Positions 8,644 through 18,123 are shown, numbered from the stretch's first letter. The stretch is DNA of 64,000 bases from an uncultured Bacteroides sp. (GCA_945607605.1 CALYZE010000002.1:59215-123214), one strand, 5' to 3'. Program-made: numbers and translations. The notes: generated by a model from the letters alone, not told the origin.

Positions 8644-9444
8644 TTATTTTTTGTATTTCAAGTCATATTTGATAACCATGTCCAACAGTGAGATAGAAGA
8701 ATCTTCCATTTCGCTTGTCAAAGATTCAATCTTTGAAAGGATGTAGTTATAGAATACCTGCAGAATCAAAGCAACGATCAAACCGAAGATAGTTGTAATC
8801 AAGGCAACCTTCATACCACCTGCTACAACTGTCGGAGAGATATCACCTACCTGCTGGATCTTATCAAATGCCTGAACCATACCGATAACCGTACCCAAGA
8901 ATCCTAAAGACGGAGCCATAGCGATAAACAATGTAATCCAAGAGCAGCCTTTTTCCAGGTAACCAGCTTGTACACCACCGTAAGATACTACTGATTTTTC
9001 TACTACGTCGATACCTTGATCAATTCTCATCAAACCCTGATAGTAGATAGAAGCGATAGGACCTCTGGTGTTACGTGCGATGTCTTTAGCAGCTTCCACG
9101 TCACCTTTTTCCAAGGCAGCTTCAACAGCAGCCATAAATTTCTTTGTATTGATTTCAGCCAAACTCAAATAGATGATACGTTCGATACAGAATGCAAGAC
9201 CAATAACCAATGCGATAGCTACCAAACTCATGAAAGAGGCAGTACCTTCAATGAACTTTGTCTTAATCTCTTTGTGTATACCACCATCAGCAGCTTCTAC
9301 GCTAGCAGGAGCAGAAGCATCATCGACTACAGCTGCAGCCTGTTCAGTTTGTTCAGCTTCAGGAGCATCTTGGGCCTGAGCAAGTTGAGTTGAGCCAAAT
9401 GTTAAGACTCCCATCACAGCAACAATTGCAAATAACTTTTTCAT
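8644..9444 (-). CDS. exbB: ExbB/TolQ/MotA-family proton channel
   Basis: A 266-residue protein. After a signal-like N-terminus (residues 1-24, ending AQA) and an Ala/Glu-rich linker it has three transmembrane helices (about 72-92, 168-190, 208-230). The family signature is APSLGFLGTVIGMVQAF in helix 2 and GMKVALITTIFGLIVAL in helix 3. It forms the pentameric stator of the Ton motor. It is the first gene of the operon with the four-helix protein and two exbD genes; TonB itself is 3 kb away on the same strand. Confidence 0.95.
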   Translation of the reverse strand: MKKLFAIVAVMGVLTFGSTQLAQAQDAPEAEQTEQAAAVVDDASAPASVEAADGGIHKEIKTKFIEGTASFMSLVAIALVIGLAFCIERIIYLSLAEINTKKFMAAVEAALEKGDVEAAKDIARNTRGPIASIYYQGLMRIDQGIDVVEKSVVSYGGVQAGYLEKGCSWITLFIAMAPSLGFLGTVIGMVQAFDKIQQVGDISPTVVAGGMKVALITTIFGLIVALILQVFYNYILSKIESLTSEMEDSSISLLDMVIKYDLKYKK

Positions 9445-9518
9445 TGTGTGTCTAATTTTTAAGATTAATTAATTAATTTATTTATTATATTTATTTGTTG
9501 TTTTTTTAATTCATTCTG

Positions 9519-9606
9519 CGGAGAGACGGGGATTCGAACCCCGGATGCCCTTTAGGAGCATACACGCTTTCCAGGCGTGCCTCTTCAACCACTCGAGCAC
9601 CTCTCC
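9519..9606 (-). tRNA. tRNA-Ser(GGA)
   Basis: The minus strand folds as an 88-base class II tRNA. Acceptor arms are GGAGAGG and TCTCTCC with discriminator G, and CA follows in the genome. The anticodon arm is CACGC-CTGGAAA-GCGTG with anticodon GGA, which reads UCC/UCU serine codons. A long variable arm (TGCTCC...GGGCA) and the T arm GGGGTTCGAATCCCC complete it. Confidence 0.97.
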
Positions 9607-9633
9607 AATAAACGCTTTCTCTGAAATCGGGCG

Positions 9634-9660
9634 CAAATTACAAAAAAAATGCGAATCAAA
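9634..9660 (-). promoter_or_regulatory. Possible promoter of the tRNA-Ser gene
   Basis: On the minus strand TTTG (9660-9657) is followed 16 bases later by TAATTTG (9640-9634), a shortened -7-like element 27 bases before the tRNA 5' end. The fit to the consensus is imperfect. Confidence 0.35.
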
Positions 9661-9768
9661 AGCGTTTTCAGCTACAAATGTATTCTTTTTTTTGTTCATC
9701 CGCCGTATTCTCCCTATTTTATCTTTAATAATATCTCAAAATTAATAAACTTTAAAATCTTTAAGTCG

Positions 9769-10548
9769 CTATTTGAGCATTCCAAACATTTTCAATGCGT
9801 TTTCAGATGTCATCTGCGCAACCTTTTCAAGAGACTCATCATAGACTCCAGCTACTTTAATCAAGGTATCCTTCACAAATGCACTTTCATTTCTCTTTCC
9901 TCGATTGGGCATCGGAGTCAGGTAAGGCGAGTCTGTTTCTAAGACAATTCGTTCCAAAGGTATATGTGTCAAAACGTCCGGTAAAGTAGACTTTTTAAAG
10001 GTAATTACCCCATTGATTCCAATAAGGAAGTCAGGAAATTCCATGATACGTTCAGCCTCTTCTTGAGTTCCCGTAAAGCTATGAAAAACACCCTTTAAGG
10101 GCGCTTTTCTATAAGGTTGTAACACCTTATATATAGCATCAAAAGCCTCTCGACAATGGATGACAATAGGCAAGTTATAATCTAAGGCCCATCGGATTTG
10201 TTGATCCAGCGCCCACTCTTGTTCTTCCTGAAAAGTTGTATCCCAATATAAATCCATTCCAATCTCGCCAATGGCTACGTACTCAGTAGGGGAAGCCAAT
10301 TCTTTGGCCACAATCGCCAACTCTTTTTCATACTCCGCATTCACAGAAGTTGGATGTAGTCCTATCATCGGGAAACAGTAACCTTTATATTCAGCACACA
10401 CTTGCAGCATGGGTTCAATGGTCGTACTGTCAATATTGGGCATGAAGATATGAGTGACGCCAGCCTCTCGTGCACGCTCCATCACTTGTGGCAAATCTTC
10501 AGCAAATTCTTCTAAAAAAAGATGGGAATGTGAATCGATCAATCTCAT
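9769..10548 (-). CDS. tatD: TatD-family metal-dependent hydrolase / DNase
   Basis: A 259-residue TIM-barrel protein with the family metal ligands: DSHSHLF near the N-terminus, the glutamate in IGEIGMDLYWD, IVIHCREAF, GVFHSFTGT and the terminal LETDSPYLTP. TatD enzymes act as 3'-5' DNases and in DNA repair. Its ATG overlaps the stop of the upstream unknown gene by four bases, so the two are coupled. Confidence 0.95.
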   Translation of the reverse strand: MRLIDSHSHLFLEEFAEDLPQVMERAREAGVTHIFMPNIDSTTIEPMLQVCAEYKGYCFPMIGLHPTSVNAEYEKELAIVAKELASPTEYVAIGEIGMDLYWDTTFQEEQEWALDQQIRWALDYNLPIVIHCREAFDAIYKVLQPYRKAPLKGVFHSFTGTQEEAERIMEFPDFLIGINGVITFKKSTLPDVLTHIPLERIVLETDSPYLTPMPNRGKRNESAFVKDTLIKVAGVYDESLEKVAQMTSENALKMFGMLK

Positions 10549-11258
10549 TTTTCAATTTCGTCATTATATTTTTCGCCGGCACGATAATAGTAAACAATAC
10601 CGTAATCACGACATAAATCCAATCGCTTCTCACTAGGAACAACCTCTCCGTACTTTCCTTCCACCTGATTCCAAATATCCAATATCAGTTCATCCGCATT
10701 AGCTCGCATAGAAGCGAGTATTTCCAGGCTACGAGCTGTTAGCGACTGAAAGTCTTTTTGCTTCTCATAACTTTCTTTAAAGATATCATAATGAACTTTG
10801 ACCTTCGCAATACTGGGATTATAAATAGGAATGCGCCCTTGAGAAATACGTCTATTTTCTCCATCAATAATTTTATTTCCCCATTCTATTAACGCAGTTT
10901 CTGACATCAAGTCCGGTACATTATTATTATTGATATCTAAACCGTAATACTCCTTATGCGACACTCGCACTTCAGAGCGAATCACAGCCAAATTCAGCAC
11001 CTGGATAAAATGAGATAGATAAAGCCGGGCCGTTTTCACATTCGTTTGATGCTTGCGTCCTGCTTTTGCCTGTCTGTCAAAGCATTCGGCATAATAAGAT
11101 TGCGCTGCTTCAAATTTCATCAAGAAATTGCGAGCTTTCGCAAGAGTTTTTAACGAAATTGCCAAATCATATACATTATATATATTCTCTTTAGCGACCA
11201 CAGCTTTTAATGCTCGTATTCTCGCTTGATCAGTATTTGGTAATCTTCTATAAGGCAT
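10545..11258 (-). CDS. Conserved hypothetical protein upstream of tatD
   Basis: A 237-residue, charged, mostly helical protein without signal peptide or membrane segment. I do not recognise a family. A basic N-terminal half, rich in Lys and Arg, contains SYYAECFDRQAKAGRKHQTN. It lies 22 bases after the polyprenyl synthetase gene and overlaps tatD by four bases, so it is translated from the same mRNA. A cytoplasmic role is likely; no function is proposed. Confidence 0.75.
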   Translation of the reverse strand: MPYRRLPNTDQARIRALKAVVAKENIYNVYDLAISLKTLAKARNFLMKFEAAQSYYAECFDRQAKAGRKHQTNVKTARLYLSHFIQVLNLAVIRSEVRVSHKEYYGLDINNNNVPDLMSETALIEWGNKIIDGENRRISQGRIPIYNPSIAKVKVHYDIFKESYEKQKDFQSLTARSLEILASMRANADELILDIWNQVEGKYGEVVPSEKRLDLCRDYGIVYYYRAGEKYNDEIEK

Positions 11259-11280
11259 TCTCTATCAGATATTTTAAGAA

Positions 11281-12255
11281 TTACACTTCTCTATGCATCA
11301 GGTTTTTCATTAGAGCTTCCAATTCTTTTTTCTTTTCGTCGAAAACCTGCACCGCACAGAGATTTTCCATTGCGCGTGCACTATATGCAGCTATTTTCCG
11401 TTCACAAATTTCTTTAATCCCAATCTGATTATACAAATTGGTAACCGCCTTTATTTTCTCTGCCGGATCAAAGGATTGAGCATCTACCCACGCATTCAGT
11501 TGCCCTAATTGCCCTTCATCAGCATGTTCAAAAGCTTTTATCAACAAATATGTTTTCTTATTACAAAGAATATCACCGCCAATATTTTTCCCGAACACAG
11601 CTGTATCTCCATACACATCCAATAAATCATCCTTCAATTGGAACGCCACTCCTAAATTCATACCAAAATCGTACAAGCGTTCGGCATCTTCAACAGAAGA
11701 TCCTCCCAAGCGTGCACCGATTTTCAAGCTCGTAGCTAGTAGAACTGCCGTTTTCAGACGAATCATTTCTAGATATTCCTCTTCTTTCACATCTTTTCGA
11801 AGTTCAAAATCCATATCCATCTGCTGCCCTTCACATATCTCCAAAGCAGTCAAACTAAACAAATCCATCACCTCCTTCAAATAGTCAGCAGGACATTGAG
11901 CCATAAATTGATAAGCCAGTACCAGCATGGCATCTCCAGACAAAATAGCAGTATTATCATTCCAAACTTTATGCACTGTTTCTTTTCCGCGGCGACGGTC
12001 GGCGCGGTCCATCAAGTCATCATGTAAAAGTGTATAATTGTGATACACTTCAATACCTGTTGCCGGACCATAAAGTCGTGTCACCTCCTCTTGATAAAGA
12101 TTATAAGACATCAGCATTAACACCGGGCGTATTCTTTTACCTCCCATGGATAATGTATAACTTACCGGATCATATAATCCTTGAGGAGTACGAGTAAATT
12201 TCAACTCTAAAATGTAAGTATTTATTTTTTCTAAAAGTTCAGAAGCTGTAAACAT
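11281..12255 (-). CDS. Trans-type polyprenyl diphosphate synthase
   Basis: A 324-residue isoprenyl diphosphate synthase. The first aspartate-rich motif is LLHDDLMDRADRRRG and the second is LKDDLLDVYGD; both bind magnesium and the diphosphate of the allylic substrate. It condenses isopentenyl diphosphate into a longer prenyl chain, for quinone or lipid-carrier synthesis. Chain length cannot be read safely from the sequence, so neither ispA nor ispB is assigned. The ispH gene of the same pathway lies 1.7 kb away on the other strand. Confidence 0.93.
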   Translation of the reverse strand: MFTASELLEKINTYILELKFTRTPQGLYDPVSYTLSMGGKRIRPVLMLMSYNLYQEEVTRLYGPATGIEVYHNYTLLHDDLMDRADRRRGKETVHKVWNDNTAILSGDAMLVLAYQFMAQCPADYLKEVMDLFSLTALEICEGQQMDMDFELRKDVKEEEYLEMIRLKTAVLLATSLKIGARLGGSSVEDAERLYDFGMNLGVAFQLKDDLLDVYGDTAVFGKNIGGDILCNKKTYLLIKAFEHADEGQLGQLNAWVDAQSFDPAEKIKAVTNLYNQIGIKEICERKIAAYSARAMENLCAVQVFDEKKKELEALMKNLMHREV

Positions 12256-12283
12256 ACTATTGAATTTTGGAATAGGTAGGAAT

Positions 12284-12316
12284 AAAAAGAGGCTGCTTTT
12301 CCGGCAGCCTCTTTTT
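12284..12316 (-). terminator. Terminator after tonB
   Basis: AAAAAGAGGCTGC, a seven-base loop, then GCAGCCTCTTTTT: a perfect 13-pair stem with A and T runs, usable in either direction. It separates tonB from the polyprenyl synthase gene. Confidence 0.9.
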
Positions 12317-12332
12317 CATTATTTAAATCTTA

Positions 12333-13019
12333 TTACTGCAATCTAAACATTACAGGCACTGTATATTTAACGCGTACAGGCTTACCGCGTTGCATACCCG
12401 GTTTCCACTTCGGCATGGTATTAATCACGCGGATAGCTTCTTTATCCAAGTAGGGGTCAACACCTCTCAAAACCTTAGCATCAACGATACTACCGTCTTT
12501 GTTAACCACAAACTGTACAGTTACACGACCTTGTGTACCATTTTCCTGTGCGATAGTCGGATATTTGATGTTCTTACTTAAGAACTGCATCAATCCAGCC
12601 ATACCGCCATTAGGGAATTCCGGCATTTGTTCTACTACCTCAAAGATAGTTTGTTCTTCCGGTTCTTCTTCTTCAACAGCAACAGGTACGTATTTAATTT
12701 CAACTTTTTGTCCTACATCTTCAGTAGAGGCAATCGTTGTTTCTTCCACATTAGAATCATCTTCCACAATTGTCAACGTTTCAGCAATTGAGGGTGCTTC
12801 AGGTGGTGGAGGAGTAACTTGCTCCGGCTGTTCAGTGATAGGAATAATTTCCTCTTCAAAAATTACATCGGCGATAGCTTGGCTCGTATCAATCTTGATA
12901 TCACGCTTAGTCCATTCAAACGCAACGAACATGAAAGCGAGCACAATTACGTAACCGATGAGCATCCATGTAGATTTCTTGTTCTCCAAGTCTGCTTTAG
13001 GTGATTTTTTAACTTCCAT
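12333..13019 (-). CDS. tonB: Energy transducer TonB
   Basis: A 228-residue protein with one N-terminal membrane helix (about residues 17-36), a Pro/Glu-rich spacer that crosses the periplasm (PPPPEAP at about 70), and a C-terminal TonB domain (about 140-228) with YPTIAQENGTQGRVTVQFVV and a final VPVMFRLQ. It passes the motion of the ExbB-ExbD motor to outer-membrane TonB-dependent receptors. It has its own promoter and terminator and lies 3 kb upstream of the exbB operon on the same strand. Confidence 0.95.
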   Translation of the reverse strand: MEVKKSPKADLENKKSTWMLIGYVIVLAFMFVAFEWTKRDIKIDTSQAIADVIFEEEIIPITEQPEQVTPPPPEAPSIAETLTIVEDDSNVEETTIASTEDVGQKVEIKYVPVAVEEEEPEEQTIFEVVEQMPEFPNGGMAGLMQFLSKNIKYPTIAQENGTQGRVTVQFVVNKDGSIVDAKVLRGVDPYLDKEAIRVINTMPKWKPGMQRGKPVRVKYTVPVMFRLQ

Positions 13020-13059
13020 AAAATTTATAAAATTGATTATAAGTGTTTCCCTCTTTCTG

Positions 13060-13067
13060 CAAATATA
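13060..13067 (-). promoter_or_regulatory. -7 element before tonB
   Basis: TATATTTG on the minus strand, 40 bases before the tonB start. No clear -33 TTTG is present. Confidence 0.55.
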
Positions 13068-13304
13068 ATACTTTTCCGTTGATTGTTCATGCCTACTCTT
13101 CTTTTTTCACACAATAAGCACTGCATTTTCGTTTTTTTAATCCTTCAGAAATACCTCATTTGCTTTTATGCCACAAATGTAACGAGATATTTTAAAAACA
13201 CAGTATCTTTGGCAAAAAATTTAAATGAAATCTTGAAAATAGCTTTCCTTCTTTCTTTTTAAATTGTTATATACCTTATAATACATAGTATAAATAGTAT
13301 TCTA

Positions 13305-13994
13305 ATGAAAAAGATAATAATAGCAATCGATGGTTTTTCCTCTTGTGGAAAAAGTACAATGGCAAAAGACCTTGCGCGCGAAATTGGGTATATTTATATA
13401 GATAGCGGCGCCATGTATCGCGCTGTGACGCTATATAGCATTGAAAACGGTATTTTTCAGGGAGACCGGATAGATACCGAAAAATTAAAAAAACAGATTG
13501 AATATATTCATATTGCATTCCGTTTAAATCAGGTATCCGGACGTCCGGATACTTATTTAAATGGGGTGAACGTAGAAAATAAAATCCGAACAATGGAAGT
13601 TTCTTCTCGTGTCAGCCCTATCGCCACCTTGGATTTTGTTCGCGAAGCCATGGTAGCACAACAGCAAGAGATGGGTAAATCCAAAGGCATTGTGATGGAC
13701 GGACGAGACATAGGTACTACTGTTTTTCCGGATGCCGAATTAAAAATCTTTGTAACTGCCACTCCTGAAATTCGTGCACAGCGTCGTTACGATGAATTGA
13801 AGGCCAAAGGACAAGAAGCTAGCTTTGACGAAATATTGGAGAATGTGAAACAACGAGATCACATTGACCAAAGCCGTGAAGTAAGTCCGCTACGTAAAGC
13901 CGACGACGCTCTCTTGTTAGACAATAGTCATTTAACCATCGCCCAACAGAAAGAATGGTTGGCAGAGCAATTCAATATCGTCATTAAAGGATAA
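13305..13994 (+). CDS. cmk: Cytidylate kinase
   Basis: A 229-residue nucleoside monophosphate kinase that phosphorylates CMP and dCMP. It shows the P-loop [11 protein letters not shown], the substrate segment [14 protein letters not shown], the Cmk-specific NMP insert with [12 protein letters not shown], and [17 protein letters not shown]. It ends four bases before ispH, so the two are co-transcribed. A second, more distant cytidylate-kinase-like gene lies at 51000-51629. Confidence 0.97.
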   Translation: MKKIIIAIDGFSSCGKSTMAKDLAREIGYIYIDSGAMYRAVTLYSIENGIFQGDRIDTEKLKKQIEYIHIAFRLNQVSGRPDTYLNGVNVENKIRTMEVSSRVSPIATLDFVREAMVAQQQEMGKSKGIVMDGRDIGTTVFPDAELKIFVTATPEIRAQRRYDELKAKGQEASFDEILENVKQRDHIDQSREVSPLRKADDALLLDNSHLTIAQQKEWLAEQFNIVIKG

Positions 13995-13998
13995 AACT

Positions 13999-14862
13999 AT
14001 GGCAAAAGTTGAAATAGATGTAGGATCCGGGTTCTGCTTCGGAGTGGTTACCGCTATCAATAAAGCAGAAGAAGAACTGACCAACGGTGGTACCCTGTAT
14101 TGTCTTGGAGATATCGTACACAACAGTCGTGAAGTAGAACGTCTGAAAAGTATGGGACTGATTACCATCAACCATGAAGAGTTCAATCATTTGCACAATG
14201 CGAAAGTTTTACTGCGTGCTCACGGAGAGCCGCCTGAAACTTATGCGATTGCTCGCCAAAACAATATCGAAATAATCGATGCCACCTGTCCGGTTGTACT
14301 TCGTTTACAAAAAAAAATTAAACAGGAAGATGTTCAGGAAGAGGAAGGGGACAAACAAATCGTCATTTATGGCAAAAACGGACATGCCGAGGTATTAGGA
14401 TTGGTTGGACAAACCATAGGCAAAGCCATTGTCATCGAGAAGTTGGAAGAAGCCAAGAAATTGGATTTCAGTAAAAGTATCCGCCTTTATTCTCAAACCA
14501 CAAAATCTTTGGATGAATTTCAAGACATTGTGGAATACATCAAAGAACATATATCACCGGAAGTGACTTTTGAATATTACGATACCATCTGCCGACAAGT
14601 GGCCAATCGCATTCCTAATATCCGAAAATTTGCCGCCTCACACGATTTGGTGTTTTTTGTCAGTGGCAAAAAAAGTTCCAATGGAAAAATGCTGTTCAGT
14701 GAATGCAAGAAGATCAATTCGAACTCACATTTGATAGACAGCGCTGAAGAGATAGACAACTCTCTGTTAATCGGTGCCAACTCCATTGGGATATGTGGAG
14801 CTACTTCTACTCCAAAGTGGCTGATGGAGGAAATTTCCGAAACTATCAAATCAAGAATTTGA
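13999..14862 (+). CDS. ispH: 4-hydroxy-3-methylbut-2-enyl diphosphate reductase
   Basis: A 287-residue iron-sulfur enzyme that makes isopentenyl and dimethylallyl diphosphate in the last step of the MEP pathway. The three cluster cysteines are in GSGFCFGV (residue 13), DATCPVV (about 96) and SIGICGATSTPKWL (about 265). The H-x-x-G substrate motifs LRAHGEP and KNGHAEV are present. It follows cmk after four bases. Confidence 0.97.
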   Translation: MAKVEIDVGSGFCFGVVTAINKAEEELTNGGTLYCLGDIVHNSREVERLKSMGLITINHEEFNHLHNAKVLLRAHGEPPETYAIARQNNIEIIDATCPVVLRLQKKIKQEDVQEEEGDKQIVIYGKNGHAEVLGLVGQTIGKAIVIEKLEEAKKLDFSKSIRLYSQTTKSLDEFQDIVEYIKEHISPEVTFEYYDTICRQVANRIPNIRKFAASHDLVFFVSGKKSSNGKMLFSECKKINSNSHLIDSAEEIDNSLLIGANSIGICGATSTPKWLMEEISETIKSRI

Positions 14863-14930
14863 AGACAAAATGTAATACTTACGGAACATCTAATTAACGT
14901 AATTTATTAGTCACACCCTCAGCTTTTTAC

Positions 14931-14938
14931 TATCTTTG
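14931..14938 (+). promoter_or_regulatory. -7 element before pfkA
   Basis: TATCTTTG, 34 bases before the pfkA start. A weak TTAG at 14907-14910 stands 20 bases upstream as a possible -33. Confidence 0.6.
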
Positions 14939-14972
14939 CCCTCGATTATTAACACTAAACAAAAAGATTGTT

Positions 14973-15953
14973 ATGGGAACAGTTAAGTGTATTGGTATCC
15001 TGACCTCCGGAGGCGATGCTCCAGGGATGAATGCTGCCATTCGTGCGGTAACACGAGCAGCCATCTACAATGGTCTCGCAGTAAAAGGTGTATATAGAGG
15101 TTACAAAGGTTTGGTTACCGGTGAAATCAAAGAATTCAAAAGCCAAAACGTAAGTAATATCATCCAGTTGGGAGGTACAATCCTAAAAACAGCACGTTGC
15201 AAAGAGTTTACAACTCCCGAGGGTCGTCAAACAGCATACGATAATATGAAGAAAGAAGGTATCGATGCCTTGGTTATTATTGGTGGAGATGGTTCATTGA
15301 CCGGTGCCCGCATATTTGCACAGGAGTTTGATATACCTTGCATCGGATTACCGGGAACCATTGACAATGACCTTTATGGAACAGATACTACGATTGGTTA
15401 TGACACAGCTTTGAATACTATTTTGGGCGCAGTAGATAAAATCCGTGATACGGCTACTTCTCATGAACGTTTATTCTTTGTAGAAGTCATGGGGCGTGAT
15501 GCAGGATTCCTTGCTCTTAACGGTGCTATCGCTTCCGGAGCAGAAGCTGCTATTATCCCGGAATTCAGTACTGAAGTAGACCAGTTGGAGGAGTTCATCA
15601 AGAATGGCTTCCGCAAATCAAAGAACAGTAGTATCGTGCTGGTAGCAGAAAGTGAATTGACCGGTGGAGCTATGCATTACGCAGAACGCGTAAAAAATGA
15701 ATACCCCGAATATGACGTACGTGTCACCATTCTCGGTCACTTGCAGCGTGGAGGAAGTCCTACCGCACACGATCGTATCCTTGCCAGCCGCTTAGGTGCA
15801 GCAGCCATCGATGCCATTATGGATGGACAGCGTAATGTCATGATTGGTATCAACAATGATGAAGTAGTTTACGTTCCTTTCACTAAAGCGATTAAAAACG
15901 ATAAACCTATCAAGAAAGATTTGGTAAATATACTGAAAGAATTGTCTATCTAA
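14973..15953 (+). CDS. pfkA: ATP-dependent 6-phosphofructokinase
   Basis: A 326-residue enzyme phosphorylating fructose 6-phosphate, the committed step of glycolysis. ATP binding: [14 protein letters not shown] and GGDGSLTGA. The Gly in the second motif is typical of ATP-using rather than pyrophosphate-using enzymes. Catalysis: GTIDNDL. Substrate binding: [12 protein letters not shown] and [14 protein letters not shown]. The length is standard for the bacterial PfkA group. It has its own promoter and ends at a strong bidirectional terminator. Confidence 0.97.
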   Translation: MGTVKCIGILTSGGDAPGMNAAIRAVTRAAIYNGLAVKGVYRGYKGLVTGEIKEFKSQNVSNIIQLGGTILKTARCKEFTTPEGRQTAYDNMKKEGIDALVIIGGDGSLTGARIFAQEFDIPCIGLPGTIDNDLYGTDTTIGYDTALNTILGAVDKIRDTATSHERLFFVEVMGRDAGFLALNGAIASGAEAAIIPEFSTEVDQLEEFIKNGFRKSKNSSIVLVAESELTGGAMHYAERVKNEYPEYDVRVTILGHLQRGGSPTAHDRILASRLGAAAIDAIMDGQRNVMIGINNDEVVYVPFTKAIKNDKPIKKDLVNILKELSI

Positions 15954-15975
15954 AGATAATCAACATAGATCTTAT

Positions 15976-16020
15976 AAACAAGAAAGGTGTGGATTTTTAT
16001 CATCCGCACCTTTCTTGTTT
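15976..16020. terminator. Bidirectional terminator between pfkA and the SDR gene
   Basis: AACAAGAAAGGTGTGGAT pairs with ATCCGCACCTTTCTTGTT around a short loop, with one G-T pair. The last two bases of the arm are the first two of the SDR stop codon read in reverse, so the minus-strand gene ends inside the hairpin. Confidence 0.9.
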
Positions 16021-16858
16021 ATAACCAGTTCTTCACTAACTCCTCTGTCTGATTCCACAGACAAGTCATTTGTTTATGTTTAGTATATTTTTCAGAGAGT
16101 GATTTGGGACGACCGTTTACGTTCAAGGTCCCTGTCCGTTGCCCCGCATCTTCATTCAACAGCAAGTCGATAGCCGTTGCAGCTCCTTGGAGAGGTGTTC
16201 GGATAAAAGGGCGAAAAAAAATATCCGTCAATGGATCGAACCACATGTGCATGGTAATGATGTTGGTAGATACAACTCCCGGATCTGCCGCATTGACCAA
16301 AATACCTTTCTCTCTTAAACGATTAGCTAAATCAATGGTAAAGAGCATCAAAGCCAACTTTGTATTGCTGTAGATAGAAATCCGTCTAAAGGAACCCTTC
16401 CTTCCTCGAAGAAAGAAATCAGGGAAATCAAGGCGACCTATGGCATAAGTACAAGAGACCATATTGACAACGCGACTCCCCCGTCCCATCAACGGAAGCA
16501 GTTTGCGAGTAAGCAAATAAGGGGCTACATAATTTACGCAGACCGTACGCTCCAAATCATCTTCTGTCATACACCGTTCAGCACCCATGGTACCCGCATT
16601 ATTCATCAGCAAGTCTATCCTTTCTCCACGTTTCAAAACCATCTCAGCAAATGAGGCTACAGATGCCAAAGAAGATAAATCAAGCTTTCGGACTTCCACA
16701 TGTGGATTACCCGTTTCATGCATTATTCTTTTACGTACCTCTTCAGCCTTTGCCGGACGATAACAGGCCATGATAATCTGATATCCCTCCGCTGCAACTG
16801 CACGCGTTATTTCTGATCCCATCCCCCCATCGGCACCGGTTATAATAGCAAGTTTCAT
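16019..16858 (-). CDS. SDR-family oxidoreductase, candidate 3-beta-hydroxysteroid dehydrogenase
   Basis: A 279-residue short-chain dehydrogenase: cofactor motif TGADGGMGSEI at the N-terminus, NNAG at about residue 90, the catalytic Ser in NMVSCTY and Tyr-Lys in IYSNTK. The sequence after it (DPGVVSTNI) and a hydrophobic insert resemble retinol/steroid-type SDRs. The ATG overlaps the stop of the flavin reductase gene by four bases. Together with the upstream 5-alpha-reductase homologue this suggests reduction of a 3-oxo group on a sterol or bile acid. The family is certain; the substrate and stereochemistry are inference. Confidence 0.88.
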   Translation of the reverse strand: MKLAIITGADGGMGSEITRAVAAEGYQIIMACYRPAKAEEVRKRIMHETGNPHVEVRKLDLSSLASVASFAEMVLKRGERIDLLMNNAGTMGAERCMTEDDLERTVCVNYVAPYLLTRKLLPLMGRGSRVVNMVSCTYAIGRLDFPDFFLRGRKGSFRRISIYSNTKLALMLFTIDLANRLREKGILVNAADPGVVSTNIITMHMWFDPLTDIFFRPFIRTPLQGAATAIDLLLNEDAGQRTGTLNVNGRPKSLSEKYTKHKQMTCLWNQTEELVKNWL

Positions 16859-18072
16859 CTTTCAATCCTCTCAATTTCTTTTTTCAAACAAGCAGGGAGT
16901 TCCTCCTGCAAGTGTTGGTGACAAGCCATCTCTATGGAATACATCCGAGCGATACAATAATTACTGTGTGTACAGTTGCAGCGGGCATTTTCGTCTGCCC
17001 GCATACGGTTTACAAATTCTGGTTCATTCAATAAAGCGCGTGCCAACTGCACCGCTTCGAAACCGTCGTTTAGCACTTCATCAATCTTAGCACGCGAAAC
17101 GAGTCCTCCTACATAAACCAACGGCATCTTCAACGCTTCACGAAACTTCAACGCGTCTTCCAAAAAGTATGCTTCCTGAAACGGTACAGAAGGAATCATC
17201 CATTTGCCCACCATGCGTACTCCATACTTCAACCACCAACAAGTCATATAATGAGTCATAGAACGAATCGGCATTTTTCCACGCATCACATACATTGGAG
17301 CTTTACTTACAAAACCTCCACTCAACACCAATGCATGGGCACCCAGCTGCTCCAGACGACGTGCTACCTGCATCGTTTCATCCATCTCCATGCCTCCACG
17401 AAATCCATCACGCATATTCATCTTCACCAGAACCGCCATGTCGTTACCGGCAGCTTTCATGACCTCTGTCATCACCATCTCCATAAATCGCATCCGATTG
17501 TCCAAAGAGCCGCCGAATTCATCTTTACGATGATTGGTGGCCAGAGAAAGAAACTGACTGATCAAATAGCCATGTCCTGCATGAATTTCCACCGAATCAA
17601 ATCCTGCCTCACGAGCCATATGGACGGACTGCGCATAAGCACGCGCCAAATCCGGAAGTTCATTTGCACGAAGTCCGCGAACAAACGTGGGAGAATAAAG
17701 ATTGAACCCTCCGCTGGCTCCCACTGGAGTACAGCCACAAATACTCTTGTGAGACATATTACCGCAATGTCCTAACTGAATGCCTGCAGCAGCTCCTTCA
17801 GCATGTACAGCATCTGTTATTCGTCGTAAACCGGGAATAGTCTCCGGACGCATCCAAAGTTGACGATCAAAAGATAATCCGCTTTGTGTGACGGCGGCAT
17901 AGGCAACAGTGGTCATACCTACTCCACCTGCTGCTACGGAACGATGATAGTCAAGCAGCATTTCAGAAGGTACATTACCGGGGCACATACTCTCAAAAGC
18001 GGCCGAACGAATCGTGCGGTTGCGCAATGTCAATGGGCCCAAAGTAACAGGTGTAAATAAATTCGATTTCAT
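16855..18072 (-). CDS. Old-Yellow-Enzyme family NADH:flavin oxidoreductase, candidate steroid 5-beta-reductase
   Basis: A 405-residue TIM-barrel flavoenzyme. FMN and active-site motifs include GIQLGHCGNMSH, EIHAGHGYLISQFLS and NHRKDEFGGSLDNR; the FMN phosphate site is VYVGGLVSRAKIDE with LARALL. The C-terminus has a Cys-rich run, CNCTHSNYC then C ten residues on, reminiscent of the iron-sulfur site of 2,4-dienoyl-CoA reductase and BaiCD-type enzymes. The second half of those proteins (FAD/NAD domain) is absent. It is the middle gene of the operon with a 5-alpha-reductase homologue and an SDR. A double-bond reductase is well supported; a steroid substrate is inference. Confidence 0.87.
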   Translation of the reverse strand: MKSNLFTPVTLGPLTLRNRTIRSAAFESMCPGNVPSEMLLDYHRSVAAGGVGMTTVAYAAVTQSGLSFDRQLWMRPETIPGLRRITDAVHAEGAAAGIQLGHCGNMSHKSICGCTPVGASGGFNLYSPTFVRGLRANELPDLARAYAQSVHMAREAGFDSVEIHAGHGYLISQFLSLATNHRKDEFGGSLDNRMRFMEMVMTEVMKAAGNDMAVLVKMNMRDGFRGGMEMDETMQVARRLEQLGAHALVLSGGFVSKAPMYVMRGKMPIRSMTHYMTCWWLKYGVRMVGKWMIPSVPFQEAYFLEDALKFREALKMPLVYVGGLVSRAKIDEVLNDGFEAVQLARALLNEPEFVNRMRADENARCNCTHSNYCIARMYSIEMACHQHLQEELPACLKKEIERIER

Positions 18073-18123
18073 GTAATGACTACAGATTTATGATTGCAAA
18101 AAATAATTTTTTTTCTTGTTTAT

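Noticed and set aside
12499-12954. 151-codon frame opposite tonB
   Set aside because: Ser/Thr-rich shadow of the Pro/Glu-rich TonB spacer; the minus-strand gene is clear.
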